14,302 nucleotides of DNA from an uncultured Clostridia bacterium (GTDB taxonomy: Bacteria > Bacillota > Clostridia > Oscillospirales > Ruminococcaceae). Below the pieces are notes generated by a model. It worked only from the letters and a program-made list of their open reading frames with translations. It did not search any database and was not told where the DNA came from. This document shows, one piece after another, positions 6,059-13,748 of this stretch. Each line of letters begins with the position of its first letter. Position 1 is the first letter of the stretch. A program made the translations under genes and the position numbers. The stretch lies in contig CAMHBE010000017.1 of the NCBI GenBank assembly GCA_946183095.1, positions 1 to 14,302 of the forward strand, written 5' to 3'.

Positions 6059-6565
6059 TTTCGCACCCTCCTGTCTGTCCGATCAGATATAATATACCAC
6101 TTTTCCCGCGCCTTTTGTGTCGTTTCATGTCGCACGCCGCCAAAAATCTCCCGCAAGATCCGACATTTCCCGCGTGCAGTTGCGCACTCACGCATGAGAG
6201 CAAACCTCAACGCTTTCGGCAAAATCATTTATAAGCAACCAAGTACAGCAAAACTCCCGGAACAACGATGTGCCCGGGAGCCTGAACTTGGATCAAGTGT
6301 GATGCTTAAATGCGAAGAAGCTGTTTACTGAGCGGCAGAACTAATAATCTCGCCGTCCATTATAATGTCAATAGCCGCCTGCCGGAAACCTGCGAGTCTG
6401 AACAACATTGTGTGGCAGTAGGGCTCAAGCGCCACGCTTGCGCCGGGGAGTCCAGAGGGGCGACGTCAGCGCCCTCTGGCGGGGGTGTCGAGGGGGCAGC
6501 GCCCCCTTTCTCTATAGTCTGCCCTCTCTCTACAGTCTGCCCTCTCTCAACTCTCTGCTCTTCTC
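6059..6565. other. 507-bp intergenic region between M23 peptidase and spoIIAA
   Basis: Read on the minus strand, from right to left, it holds the GAG-rich repeat copy C, then a short coding-like stretch ending at the TAA at 6325-6327. Next is a terminator-like hairpin (6249-6280), then about 190 bp leading to spoIIAA with an AT-rich -10-like stretch at about 6086-6098. No convincing full-length gene is present; open frames in 6310-6714 on either strand look like repeat-driven or overlapping frames. Confidence 0.65.
6249..6280 (-). terminator. Terminator-like hairpin downstream of the M23 peptidase unit
   Basis: Stem CTCCCGG (6254-6260) / CCGGGAG (6274-6280), 13-base loop, followed on the minus strand by TTTTGC. 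The U-tract is short. It would insulate spoIIAA from upstream transcription. Confidence 0.55.
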
Positions 6566-6568
6566 TCA
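6393..6568 (-). repeat. Dispersed intergenic repeat, diverged copy C
   Basis: On the minus strand it begins at the TGA stop of the M23 peptidase gene as TGAGAGAAGAGC and continues as imperfect tandem GAGAG(TT) and AGAGAGGGCAGACT units. Two hairpins follow, GGGGGC/GCCCCC and CCAGAGG/CCTCTGG, then a short AAGCG/CGCTT hairpin. Near its end a CCACACAA..TGTTG..CAGAC..GCAGG string resembles the end of copy A. The GAG tract and order of parts match copies A and B, but the middle is different, so relation to them is probable rather than certain. Confidence 0.55.
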
Positions 6569-7294
6569 ACTCTCTACAAACGCTATCGGGTCTGTCCATG
6601 CTCCGGAGACGGTCACTCCGAAATGGAGGTGGGGTTCGAGCTTGCACTCGACATCGGCGGTATTGCCGACCTGTCCGATTATCTCGCCCATGGAGACTTC
6701 CTGACCGACCTTGACGGCTACACTCTCCGCGAGGCTGCTGTAATGCCCGACAACGCCGTCTCCGTGATCGATAACGACGCTGATGCCCCAGAGCGGGTCG
6801 TTGCTCACGTCTGTGACCTTTCCTTTCATCATCGCCGCCACCGCTGTCCCGACAGGCGCGGCTATATCAACGCCGTCGTGGGTCTTCCATACGCCGAGTG
6901 TCTCGCTCTTGACAAGTTCGCCCGCGCTGTAGGGATTTATTACCTCCGCGTCGGCTATCGGCATGGTCTTGGGACTTTTGAATATCAGTCCCGCTTCATC
7001 GGCAAGCGTCGGCTCTGCTGTTTCCTCCTCCTCGGCAGTCAGCGGAACTTCGCCCGTTATCGCGGGCGCTTCTTTGGGAATGCCCGTCTGTTCGGCATTT
7101 ACCGTCTCCGCAGGTTCTGTGTAAATAAACACGTTATCCTCGTATTCCTCCGCAAGCTCTTTCGTCTTTTCGGCAGACTTCACCGCTCCCGAATACGCGG
7201 CATAAGAGGAAATGCCCACCGCGGCAATGCTGAGGACGAGAGCTGCCGCAAAACCCTTGCCCTGAACACCGTTCGTAAATCTCACTTTTTTCAT
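6566..7294 (-). CDS. Membrane-anchored M23 (LytM) peptidase, SpoIIQ-like
   Basis: 242 residues with one N-terminal membrane anchor (about 14-36), an acidic linker (40-110) and a C-terminal M23 domain (about 118-238). The zinc site is complete: His139 and Asp143 in THDGVD, His184 in VGHYSS, and HLH at 222-224. The lytic enzyme site is therefore intact, unlike Bacillus SpoIIQ but as reported for clostridial SpoIIQ. It lies just upstream of spoIIA and has a sigma-F-like promoter, so I infer a forespore SpoIIQ-type role (engulfment channel with SpoIIIAH). A general cell-wall endopeptidase remains possible. AAAGGAA precedes the ATG. The final codons (GAG AGT TGA GAG) merge into a GAG-rich repeat. 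Confidence 0.85.
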   Translation of the reverse strand: MKKVRFTNGVQGKGFAAALVLSIAAVGISSYAAYSGAVKSAEKTKELAEEYEDNVFIYTEPAETVNAEQTGIPKEAPAITGEVPLTAEEEETAEPTLADEAGLIFKSPKTMPIADAEVINPYSAGELVKSETLGVWKTHDGVDIAAPVGTAVAAMMKGKVTDVSNDPLWGISVVIDHGDGVVGHYSSLAESVAVKVGQEVSMGEIIGQVGNTADVECKLEPHLHFGVTVSGAWTDPIAFVES

Positions 7295-7347
7295 CTTTTC
7301 CGTTCCTTTCTGTACAGATAAGTAAGAGGTCTCTGCTCTTATGGAAG

Positions 7348-7376
7348 TATTTTTGCCATATTTTTATGGATTATAC
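7348..7376 (-). promoter_or_regulatory. Sigma-F-like promoter for the M23 peptidase gene
   Basis: Minus-strand GTATA (7372-7376), 14-base spacer, GGCAAAAATA (7348-7357), followed by a leader of about 45 bases. It fits the Bacillus sigma-F pattern GYATA ... GGNNANAMT at each fixed base, with a spacer about one base short. A TATAAT overlaps the -35 but has no good partner for sigma-A. Confidence 0.5.
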
Positions 7377-7400
7377 AGTAAATTTTCTCCGATATTGTAC

Positions 7401-7429
7401 TTGAAAAACATATTTCGTCGTGATATAAT
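7401..7429 (+). promoter_or_regulatory. Sigma-A promoter of the M42-rimO operon
   Basis: TTGAAA (7401-7406), 17 bases, TATAAT (7424-7429), with an extended -10 TGA immediately before it. Start expected near 7436, giving a leader of about 65 bases with a small hairpin CCTCGC/GCGGGG (about 7460-7476) before the GGGGG ribosome site. Confidence 0.82.
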
Positions 7430-7501
7430 AAATAAGTATATGTATTATTGCATGAACTGCCTCGCATCGGCGGGGAACAGTTATCTCAAAGGGGGATACT
7501 G

Positions 7502-8533
7502 ATGAACATTACCGATATTCTCGAAAAGCTCTGCGGTGCGGCGGGCGTTTCGGGTGCGGAAGACGATGCCGCAAAGGCAGCGGCGGAGATACTGCGGAAC
7601 TATACCGACGATGTGCGCATCGACGCGTCCGGCTGCGTTTACGGGTTCGTGGGAAGCCGCGATAACGGCAAGCCCGCCGTGCTGCTCGAAGCACATATCG
7701 ACGAAATAGGCTTTATAGTTACCCACATCGACGAAAAGGGATTCCTGAAAGTCGGGAACTGCGGCGGTACCGACAGACGGCTGTACGCCGCACAGAGCGT
7801 TACCGTTCACACGGAGAGCGGCGATATCCGCGGGGTGATAAGCACCTTGCCGCCACACGTCAGAAAAGACGACAAAAGCACCATGAAGACCGAGGATGTA
7901 TGTATAGACATCGGCTATACGAGCCGTGAGAGCGCCGCAAAGGTCGTGTCTCCGGGTGACAGAGTGACCATAGATACACCGCTCGCAAAGCTGAACGGGA
8001 CGAGAGTTACCGCAAAAGCCACCGACGACCGCGCCGGAGCTGCCGCTGTGCTGTACGCCCTCGAACTCGTCAAAGGAAAAAACATACCTTATAATATAGA
8101 AATTCTGCTCGCATCGCAGGAGGAAGTCGGCACACGCGGAGCGGCGATAGGCGCGTACAACGTCTCGGCAAAGACCGCACTTGCGACGGACACCAGCTTC
8201 GCGTACACCTCCGATGATAAGCACGAGGACTGCGGAGAAATGGGAAAAGGCGTGATGATCGGCATTTCGCCGATACTCGACCGCACCGTTACCGCAGAAC
8301 TGAAAAAACTGGCAGCCGACGGGAAAATACCGTTCCAGCCCGAGATAATGGGCGGCAGGACAGGCACCGACGCGGATGTGATATCGCTGACAAAAGGCGG
8401 CATCCGCACGGGTCTGCTGTCGATACCGATAAAATATATGCACACGCCGGTCGAGGTGGTCGATACGGAGGATATACTCGCCGTAAGCCGCCTTATGGCA
8501 GCATTCGTGACGGGAGGTGCCGAAAATGTCTGA
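7502..8533 (+). CDS. M42-family metallo-aminopeptidase, first copy
   Basis: 343-residue cytoplasmic zinc/cobalt aminopeptidase of the PepA/TET/YsdC type, which forms large shells that trim peptides. Predicted metal ligands and catalytic residues are all present: His65 and Asp67 (AHIDEIG), Asp176 of TDDRAG as bridging ligand, Glu207-Glu208 (QEEVGTRG), Asp230 (TDTSF) and His314 (YMHTP). Length is normal. The start at 7502 has GGGGG 6 bases upstream; an in-frame ATG at 7448 has no SD. First gene of a six-gene operon; its stop overlaps the next start by 8 bases. It is a paralog of the following gene. Confidence 0.94.
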   Translation: MNITDILEKLCGAAGVSGAEDDAAKAAAEILRNYTDDVRIDASGCVYGFVGSRDNGKPAVLLEAHIDEIGFIVTHIDEKGFLKVGNCGGTDRRLYAAQSVTVHTESGDIRGVISTLPPHVRKDDKSTMKTEDVCIDIGYTSRESAAKVVSPGDRVTIDTPLAKLNGTRVTAKATDDRAGAAAVLYALELVKGKNIPYNIEILLASQEEVGTRGAAIGAYNVSAKTALATDTSFAYTSDDKHEDCGEMGKGVMIGISPILDRTVTAELKKLAADGKIPFQPEIMGGRTGTDADVISLTKGGIRTGLLSIPIKYMHTPVEVVDTEDILAVSRLMAAFVTGGAENV

Positions 8534-9569
8534 AAACAGTGAAACAAGCAGGCTGTACGACCTTATCGGCAGGCTGTCCCGCCTGTGCGGTACAAGCGGC
8601 GACGAGGGAGATGTCAGGGAGTTCATAAAAACGCAGCTCCCCGCTGACTGTGAGGTATCCACCGACAGTATCGGCAACCTCATAGTGTTCAGAAAAGGCT
8701 CGAAAACTCCGAAAAACAAGATAATGTTCTGCGCACACATGGACGAGGTCGGCTTCATCATCACCGATATAGTGTCCGACGGGCGGCTGAAATTCGCACC
8801 TGTGGGCGGTATCTCGCCGTCTGTGGTGTTCGGCAGACGCGTGGTGCTCAAAAGCGGACGGGTGGGAGTTATCGCCGCAAAGCCCATACACCACCTGCAC
8901 GGCGACGATGATGACAAGCAGCCGAAGATTGAGGATCTCTCGATAGACATAGGCGCGGCAGACAAGGAAGAAGCCGAGAAACTCGCAGAACGCGGGGAAT
9001 ACTGCTACTTCGACGGCGCGTATGAGGAATTCGGCGAAGGCTTCATCAAAGGCAAGGCTCTCGATGACCGCGTGGGATGCGCCATAATGCTCATGATGCT
9101 GAACGGGGAGCTCCCATACGACACATGGTTCGTGTTCACGGTGCAGGAAGAGATCGGCACAAGGGGTGCTGCCTGCGCGGCTTACAACGTAAAGCCCGAT
9201 ATCGCGGTGGTGCTTGAAACTACCACTGCCTGCGACATCCCCGGCTCCGAGGAGGAAAAGACGGTTTGCAGACTGGGAAGCGGCGTTGTGGTCTCTTTCA
9301 TGGACAGATCGACGATATATGACCGTGAGCTGTACAGGCTCGGACGTGACGCGGCTGAAAAAGCGGGCGTAAAACACCAGACAAAATCCCTCGTCGCGGG
9401 CGGGAACGACAGCGGAGCGCTCCACAAAGCGGTGGGCGGCATACGCACCATGGCGCTGTCCGTACCGACAAGATATCTGCACTCCCCGGCGTGCGTCATG
9501 AAAAAAGAAGACACGCAAGCGACACTTGCAGCCGCAAGAGCGGTGATAGACAGATTGGCGGTATTATGA
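8526..9569 (+). CDS. M42-family metallo-aminopeptidase, second copy
   Basis: 347 residues. The active site is intact: His71 and Asp73 (AHMDEVG), Asp181 of LDDRVG, Glu208-Glu209 (QEEIGTRG), Glu231 (LETTT; the first copy has Asp here) and His319 (YLHSP). A His/Asp-rich stretch IHHLHGDDDD (121-130) lies in a loop where the first copy has PHVRKDD. The start is the ATG at 8526, 6 bases after GGGAGGTG; a GTG at 8517 is inside that SD. It overlaps the first copy's stop by 8 bases and the next start by 4, so all three should be made together, and mixed assemblies of the two paralogs are possible. Confidence 0.94.
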   Translation: MSENSETSRLYDLIGRLSRLCGTSGDEGDVREFIKTQLPADCEVSTDSIGNLIVFRKGSKTPKNKIMFCAHMDEVGFIITDIVSDGRLKFAPVGGISPSVVFGRRVVLKSGRVGVIAAKPIHHLHGDDDDKQPKIEDLSIDIGAADKEEAEKLAERGEYCYFDGAYEEFGEGFIKGKALDDRVGCAIMLMMLNGELPYDTWFVFTVQEEIGTRGAACAAYNVKPDIAVVLETTTACDIPGSEEEKTVCRLGSGVVVSFMDRSTIYDRELYRLGRDAAEKAGVKHQTKSLVAGGNDSGALHKAVGGIRTMALSVPTRYLHSPACVMKKEDTQATLAAARAVIDRLAVL

Positions 9570-10306
9570 TAAAGAAGACTTTCGACAAGGAATTGCTGTA
9601 CAAGTATCTGGACAAGAACAGAGACATATACTCCGAAAAGATAAGGGCATTGGCGGAAGCATACGGCATGGAGCGGGATTTCTGCTCGTTCTATATCCAG
9701 ACCGGCGGCACGGTGATCTCCGACTACTATAAGTCCGCCGTTGTGGCGAACTGCGGCAAGCGCGCGGGTGACAGGCTCGCGGAGCTTATGGAGTTCCTCA
9801 CCTGCGGTATCTTCCGCAAAGTGATACTGCCCTATACACCCTTCGATATCTCCAACACCGACGCGAACATCAGCAGACTGTGCCTGATGAGATACGCGGG
9901 CGGGGTGCGGGAACCCGATGAGACTGACAAGGAGATACTCGAAAGCGACTTCTCCATAAGCGATATCTACGAGATAGCAAGCGACGGCTTCGATATCGAC
10001 TTCAACAAGTGGTACACCGATACCAGCCACATGGTGCGTCACGGGATATCCCGCCTGTACGCCCTCGGCAAAAACGCCTGCGCCGTGAAGATGTTCTCTT
10101 CGTCTGGCATCACCTACCTCTCGTATGTCGCAACAAGAGAATCGGAACGCGGAAAGGGGCTTGCAACAAGGCTCCTGCAAAGTATATGCTCAGCCGAACA
10201 GCAGGCGGGCAATACCTCTTATGTGCTGTGCGGACCCGGACTGAAAGGGTTCTATGAGAATGTCGGCTTCGTGCAGGAGGATGAAGCCGCAGAGATAACT
10301 ATATGA
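9566..10306 (+). CDS. GNAT-family N-acetyltransferase with extra N-terminal half
   Basis: 246 residues. The C-terminal ~85 residues form the GNAT core: LSYVATRESERGKGLATRLL (185-204) is the acetyl-CoA pyrophosphate-binding motif A (R195-G-K-G-L-A200), and KGFYENVGF (227-235) is motif B. Residues 1-150 do not match anything I recognise and probably form a clade-specific substrate domain. The substrate is unknown; being encoded with peptidases, amino acids or peptide N-termini are plausible but unproven. ATGA overlap with the upstream M42 gene (9566-9569) shows translational coupling. Confidence 0.86.
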   Translation: MIKKTFDKELLYKYLDKNRDIYSEKIRALAEAYGMERDFCSFYIQTGGTVISDYYKSAVVANCGKRAGDRLAELMEFLTCGIFRKVILPYTPFDISNTDANISRLCLMRYAGGVREPDETDKEILESDFSISDIYEIASDGFDIDFNKWYTDTSHMVRHGISRLYALGKNACAVKMFSSSGITYLSYVATRESERGKGLATRLLQSICSAEQQAGNTSYVLCGPGLKGFYENVGFVQEDEAAEITI

Positions 10307-10333
10307 CCGGAAAAAACGGATAAAGGATAAGTT

Positions 10334-11593
10334 ATGAGTTGTTATTTCAATATAGACAAGAAAATTGAAGAGATCGCGCAGAAGGCTGAGGAAAAGGCTT
10401 CCGAGGCATTTGCGAGGATAGACCACACGGGACGCTGCAACGGCGAGAAAGTGCTGAAAGCGTTCATCGACAACAGAGTAGGGGATATGCACCTCAAAGG
10501 CACCACCGGCTACGGCTACGGGGACGCGGGGCGCGATAAGCTCGACGCTGTATATGCGCAGATACTCGGCGCGGAGGACGCACTCGTGCGCCATACCTTC
10601 GTGAACGGAACCCACGCCATTTCCACCGCGCTGTTCGGCATACTGCGCCCCGGCGACCTGATGCTCTCCCTCACCGGCAAGCCCTACGATACGCTGAACG
10701 ACGTTATCTTCGGCGAAAAGGGCGGCTCGCTGACGGAATTCGGCATCAAGTATGACCAGATAGACCTGCTGCCCGACGGAAGAGTGAACTTCGGCGCGAT
10801 ACACGAGCGGGCGAGATCCTGCAAAGCAGCATATATACAGCGTTCGAGAGGGTACAGCCTGCGGCCGTCGATCACCGTTTCCGAGATAAGCGAGATGATA
10901 GAAGCGGTAAAGCGCGTAAATCCCGACGCTGTGGTGATCGTTGACAACTGCTACGGCGAGCTGGTGGAACGCGTGGAACCCTGCGATGTGGGAGCCGACC
11001 TGATAGCAGGTTCCCTCATAAAGAACCTCGGCGGCGGCATCGCTCCCACAGGCGGCTATATCGCGGGAAGAAAAGATCTCGTGGAACTGTGCTCCTACCG
11101 TCTTACCACCGTCGGGACAGGCAAGGAGGTCGGCTGTACGCTCGACATGAACAGAGATATGTTCCTCGGACTTTTCATGGCTCCCGAAACGGTGAAAAAT
11201 GCCGTAAAGACCGCGACTTTCGCATCCGCGTTCTTCGATCTGCTCGGATTTGAGACGTACCCCTACTGCAACGAATACCGCACCGACATCATCACTGCGA
11301 TAAAGCTCGGTTCCCGCAAGGCGCTCATCGCCTTCTGCGAGGGCATACAGTCGGGCAGCCCCGTTGACAGCTTCGTGAACCCCGAACCGTGGGATATGCC
11401 CGGCTACGACAGTCAGGTAATAATGGCGGCGGGCGCGTTCACCATGGGCGCATCTATAGAGCTTTCCGCTGACGCTCCGCTGCGTGAACCTTTCGCGGTG
11501 TGGATGCAGGGAGGACTTACATACGATTCCGGAAGAATGGGTCTTCTTCTTGCGGCACAGCGGCTCGCAGACAAAGAGATCATAACGCTTTAA
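10334..11593 (+). CDS. Methionine gamma-lyase-family PLP enzyme (YnbB / 'aluminum resistance' family)
   Basis: 419 residues, fold-type I pyridoxal-phosphate enzyme related to cystathionine/methionine gamma-lyases. The PLP lysine should be Lys230 in GSLIKNLGGGIAPTGGYIAG and the pyridine-binding Asp204 is in VIVDNCYGE. HTFVNGTHAISTALFGILRPGD (87-108) is the cofactor phosphate region. This pattern belongs to the Met_gamma_lyase (PF06838) family, often misnamed aluminum resistance protein; the physiological substrate has not been settled. Length is normal. AAAGGATAA precedes the ATG and the gap to the GNAT gene is 27 bases, so it stays in the operon. Confidence 0.92.
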   Translation: MSCYFNIDKKIEEIAQKAEEKASEAFARIDHTGRCNGEKVLKAFIDNRVGDMHLKGTTGYGYGDAGRDKLDAVYAQILGAEDALVRHTFVNGTHAISTALFGILRPGDLMLSLTGKPYDTLNDVIFGEKGGSLTEFGIKYDQIDLLPDGRVNFGAIHERARSCKAAYIQRSRGYSLRPSITVSEISEMIEAVKRVNPDAVVIVDNCYGELVERVEPCDVGADLIAGSLIKNLGGGIAPTGGYIAGRKDLVELCSYRLTTVGTGKEVGCTLDMNRDMFLGLFMAPETVKNAVKTATFASAFFDLLGFETYPYCNEYRTDIITAIKLGSRKALIAFCEGIQSGSPVDSFVNPEPWDMPGYDSQVIMAAGAFTMGASIELSADAPLREPFAVWMQGGLTYDSGRMGLLLAAQRLADKEIITL

Positions 11594-11612
11594 TCAGTTT
11601 AAAGGAGAAACC

Positions 11613-12326
11613 ATGTCCCATAAAAGAAAAGATCTCACGATATTCGGAAAGTCGGTCGTAGTACATATCAGAGAAAAGATCGGCAATATCCACGTCGGCA
11701 AGATAGACGACGGACACCTCACATATATGGCGGGAATGAGCAGAAACATCGTCGGCTCTTTCTCCGGAAAGGTCTGCGCGGTCATAGATACCGGCGGTGA
11801 CGAACTGTATGTCACGGTACCCGCCGACCTGTACGGGAACGACATCTGCTATGAGTGCAATCTGCGCCATATACTCGGCGATATCGTTGACCGCCATGAT
11901 ACGCTTTACTGCAAGTTTGAAAAGACCTGCGGCGCCATAATGTTCACGGAACGGGACGGCGAACGTATGTTCCTGCTGATACAGAACGAGAGCGGGCATA
12001 TCGGCTTCCCGAAAGGTCACGTTGAGTTCGGCGAGAGCGAGGAACAGTCCGCGGCAAGAGAAGTCTCCGAAGAAACGGGGCTCGAATTTGTGAAATACGG
12101 GGATTTCCGCGAGGAATACACTTTCACCACCCGTGAAAACACCATAAAGACCGGAGTGTTCTTTCTCGGGTATTACGAAGATCAGACTCCCCAGTTCCAG
12201 CAGGACGAGATAGTGAACAGCTGGCTGCTGCCATACGACAAGGCAATGGTGATGCTGAATTTTCCCGAAGACAGGGAACTGCTCACACAAGCGAAGAAAT
12301 ACCTTATAACAGGTGCCCGGAGGTAA
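11613..12326 (+). CDS. Nudix hydrolase with N-terminal pyrophosphatase-like extension
   Basis: 237 residues. The Nudix box is perfect: Gly135, Glu141, then R149-E-V-S-E-E-T-G-L157, binding the metal that hydrolyses nucleoside-diphosphate-X bonds; GFPKGHVEFGE resembles Ap4A-hydrolase types. Residues 1-105 precede the Nudix domain. By eye, GKSVVVHIREKIGNIH and FSGKVCAVID resemble start and end segments of small clostridial inorganic pyrophosphatase-like proteins. The acidic catalytic loop (YGYIPG..GDGE) expected between them is absent, so if related it is inactive. That comparison is inference. AAAGGAG lies 6 bases before the ATG; the gap to the previous gene is 19 bases and to rimO 2 bases. 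Confidence 0.9.
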   Translation: MSHKRKDLTIFGKSVVVHIREKIGNIHVGKIDDGHLTYMAGMSRNIVGSFSGKVCAVIDTGGDELYVTVPADLYGNDICYECNLRHILGDIVDRHDTLYCKFEKTCGAIMFTERDGERMFLLIQNESGHIGFPKGHVEFGESEEQSAAREVSEETGLEFVKYGDFREEYTFTTRENTIKTGVFFLGYYEDQTPQFQQDEIVNSWLLPYDKAMVMLNFPEDRELLTQAKKYLITGARR

Positions 12327-12328
12327 CA

Positions 12329-13666
12329 ATGTCTGAAAACAACAAAAACGTCAAGGTCGGCGTAGTGTCGCTGGGATGCCCGAAAAACCAGTGCGACGCA
12401 GAGCTGATGCTTGCAAGGATAGATGAAGCAGGCTATAAGATAGTCCCCGAGGCGGGGCTTGCCGACGTGGTGGTGATAAACACCTGCGGGTTCATTACGA
12501 GCGCGAAGGAAGAAGCCATTGAAGAGATAATGGAAGCCATAAACCGCAAAAACGACGGCATCAACAAAAAAATAATCGTCACAGGCTGCCTTGCACAGCG
12601 ATATCAGCAGCAAATGGACGTTGAGTTCCCCGAAATAGACGCGGTGCTCGGCATAGGGCGCAATGAAGCTATCGTCGATACTATAGAAAAAGTCCTCGCC
12701 GGCGAACGCGTTATCGACTTCGGCAGGGTCGAAGACCACAACATGGAGGGTGCGCGGATGCAGTCAACACTGCCGCATTACGCCTACCTGCGCATTGCCG
12801 ACGGCTGCGACAACTGCTGCACTTTTTGCGCTATACCGCAGATACGCGGGCATTTCCGCAGCAGAAAGATCGAAAACATCGTCAGAGAAGCGGAGATACT
12901 TGTTCGCGGCGGGGTAAAGGAACTTATTGTCATTGCGCAGGACACCACGCGCTACGGCGACGACATCTACGGCAGGCTCGCATTGCCCGATCTGCTGAGA
13001 GAGCTTGCAAAACTCGATGTAAAATGGATAAGACTGCTGTACTGTTATCCCGAACGCATGACAGATGAACTAATCGACCTTATCGCGTCCGAACCCAAGA
13101 TCTGCAAATACATAGACCTGCCGCTCCAGCACTGCGACGCGGAGATACTGCGCGACATGAACCGCACGGGCGACAGGGAGAGCCTTACAGCGCTCATAAA
13201 CAAGCTGCGGGAGCGAATTCCCGGACTAACGCTGCGCACCACGCTGATAGCGGGATTTCCCGGCGAGACAGAGGAGCAGTTCACCGAGCTTGCGGAATTC
13301 GCAAACGACGTGAAGTTCGACAGACTTGGCTGTTTTGCCTATTCGCAGGAAGATGAAACACCTGCCGCGGATATGCTCAATCAGGTCGATGAACGCGAAC
13401 GTGAACACCGTGCCGAGATAATCATGGAACAGCAGGAAGTGCGCGTCGGAGAGACATTGCAGCAGCAGATAGGCACCGAGACGGAAGTCGTCTGTGAAGG
13501 CTACGACAGACTTTTTGAGATGTACTTCGGACGTGACGCGTCGTATGCGCCCGAGATCGACGGCATGATATACTTCACAAGCAAAAAGAAACTGCACATC
13601 GGCGATTTTGTGAAGATCCGCTTCAACGACATTCTCGACAACAACCTTATCGGCGAACTGATATAG
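12329..13666 (+). CDS. rimO: Ribosomal protein S12 methylthiotransferase RimO
   Basis: 445-residue radical-SAM enzyme that adds a methylthio group to the conserved aspartate of ribosomal protein S12. The N-terminal UPF0004 domain has its auxiliary 4Fe-4S cysteines C17 (SLGCPKNQ), C53 (INTCGF) and C87 (TGCLAQR). The radical-SAM motif is Cys160-x3-Cys164-x2-Cys167 in ADGCDNCCTFCAIPQIRG. The C-terminal TRAM domain covers about 378-444. The SLGCPKNQ and CAIPQIRG signatures point to RimO over MiaB. An extra Cys163 sits beside the cluster ligands, where many homologues have Lys. GGAGGT precedes the ATG by 5 bases. Last gene of the operon, followed by a terminator. Confidence 0.96.
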   Translation: MSENNKNVKVGVVSLGCPKNQCDAELMLARIDEAGYKIVPEAGLADVVVINTCGFITSAKEEAIEEIMEAINRKNDGINKKIIVTGCLAQRYQQQMDVEFPEIDAVLGIGRNEAIVDTIEKVLAGERVIDFGRVEDHNMEGARMQSTLPHYAYLRIADGCDNCCTFCAIPQIRGHFRSRKIENIVREAEILVRGGVKELIVIAQDTTRYGDDIYGRLALPDLLRELAKLDVKWIRLLYCYPERMTDELIDLIASEPKICKYIDLPLQHCDAEILRDMNRTGDRESLTALINKLRERIPGLTLRTTLIAGFPGETEEQFTELAEFANDVKFDRLGCFAYSQEDETPAADMLNQVDEREREHRAEIIMEQQEVRVGETLQQQIGTETEVVCEGYDRLFEMYFGRDASYAPEIDGMIYFTSKKKLHIGDFVKIRFNDILDNNLIGELI

Positions 13667-13671
13667 ATGAT

Positions 13672-13701
13672 CCCGGGCACTGCGGTGTCCGGGCTTTTTT
13701 A
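13672..13701 (+). terminator. Intrinsic terminator of the rimO operon
   Basis: Stem CCCGGGCAC / GTGTCCGGG (9 bp, one G-U), TGCG tetraloop, then CTTTTTTA. It begins 5 bases after the rimO stop. Confidence 0.93.
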
Positions 13702-13748
13702 TTTCAATAAAGTCAGAGGATAAGAGTGCTGCTCAATAAAACGAACTG

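Noticed and set aside
6059..6180. Sigma-H promoter for spoIIA
   Set aside because: Searched for RNAGGAWWW and RNNGAATWW with proper spacing upstream of spoIIAA; only partial matches with wrong spacing.
6310..6714. Plus- and minus-strand frames of 95-134 codons in the repeat region
   Set aside because: Composition (Ser/Pro/Arg-rich) is caused by CTC/GAG tandem repeats; no SD and overlap with the M23 gene end. Only the short minus-strand tail is kept as a finding.
7481..8965. 494-codon minus-strand frame across the M42 genes
   Set aside because: The plus strand has two intact aminopeptidases with conserved active sites; the minus frame has no domain.
9578..9592. TTCGACAA, a perfect Spo0A box in reverse, inside the GNAT gene start
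   Set aside because: Inside a coding region of a co-transcribed gene and only 8 bases long; expected by chance.
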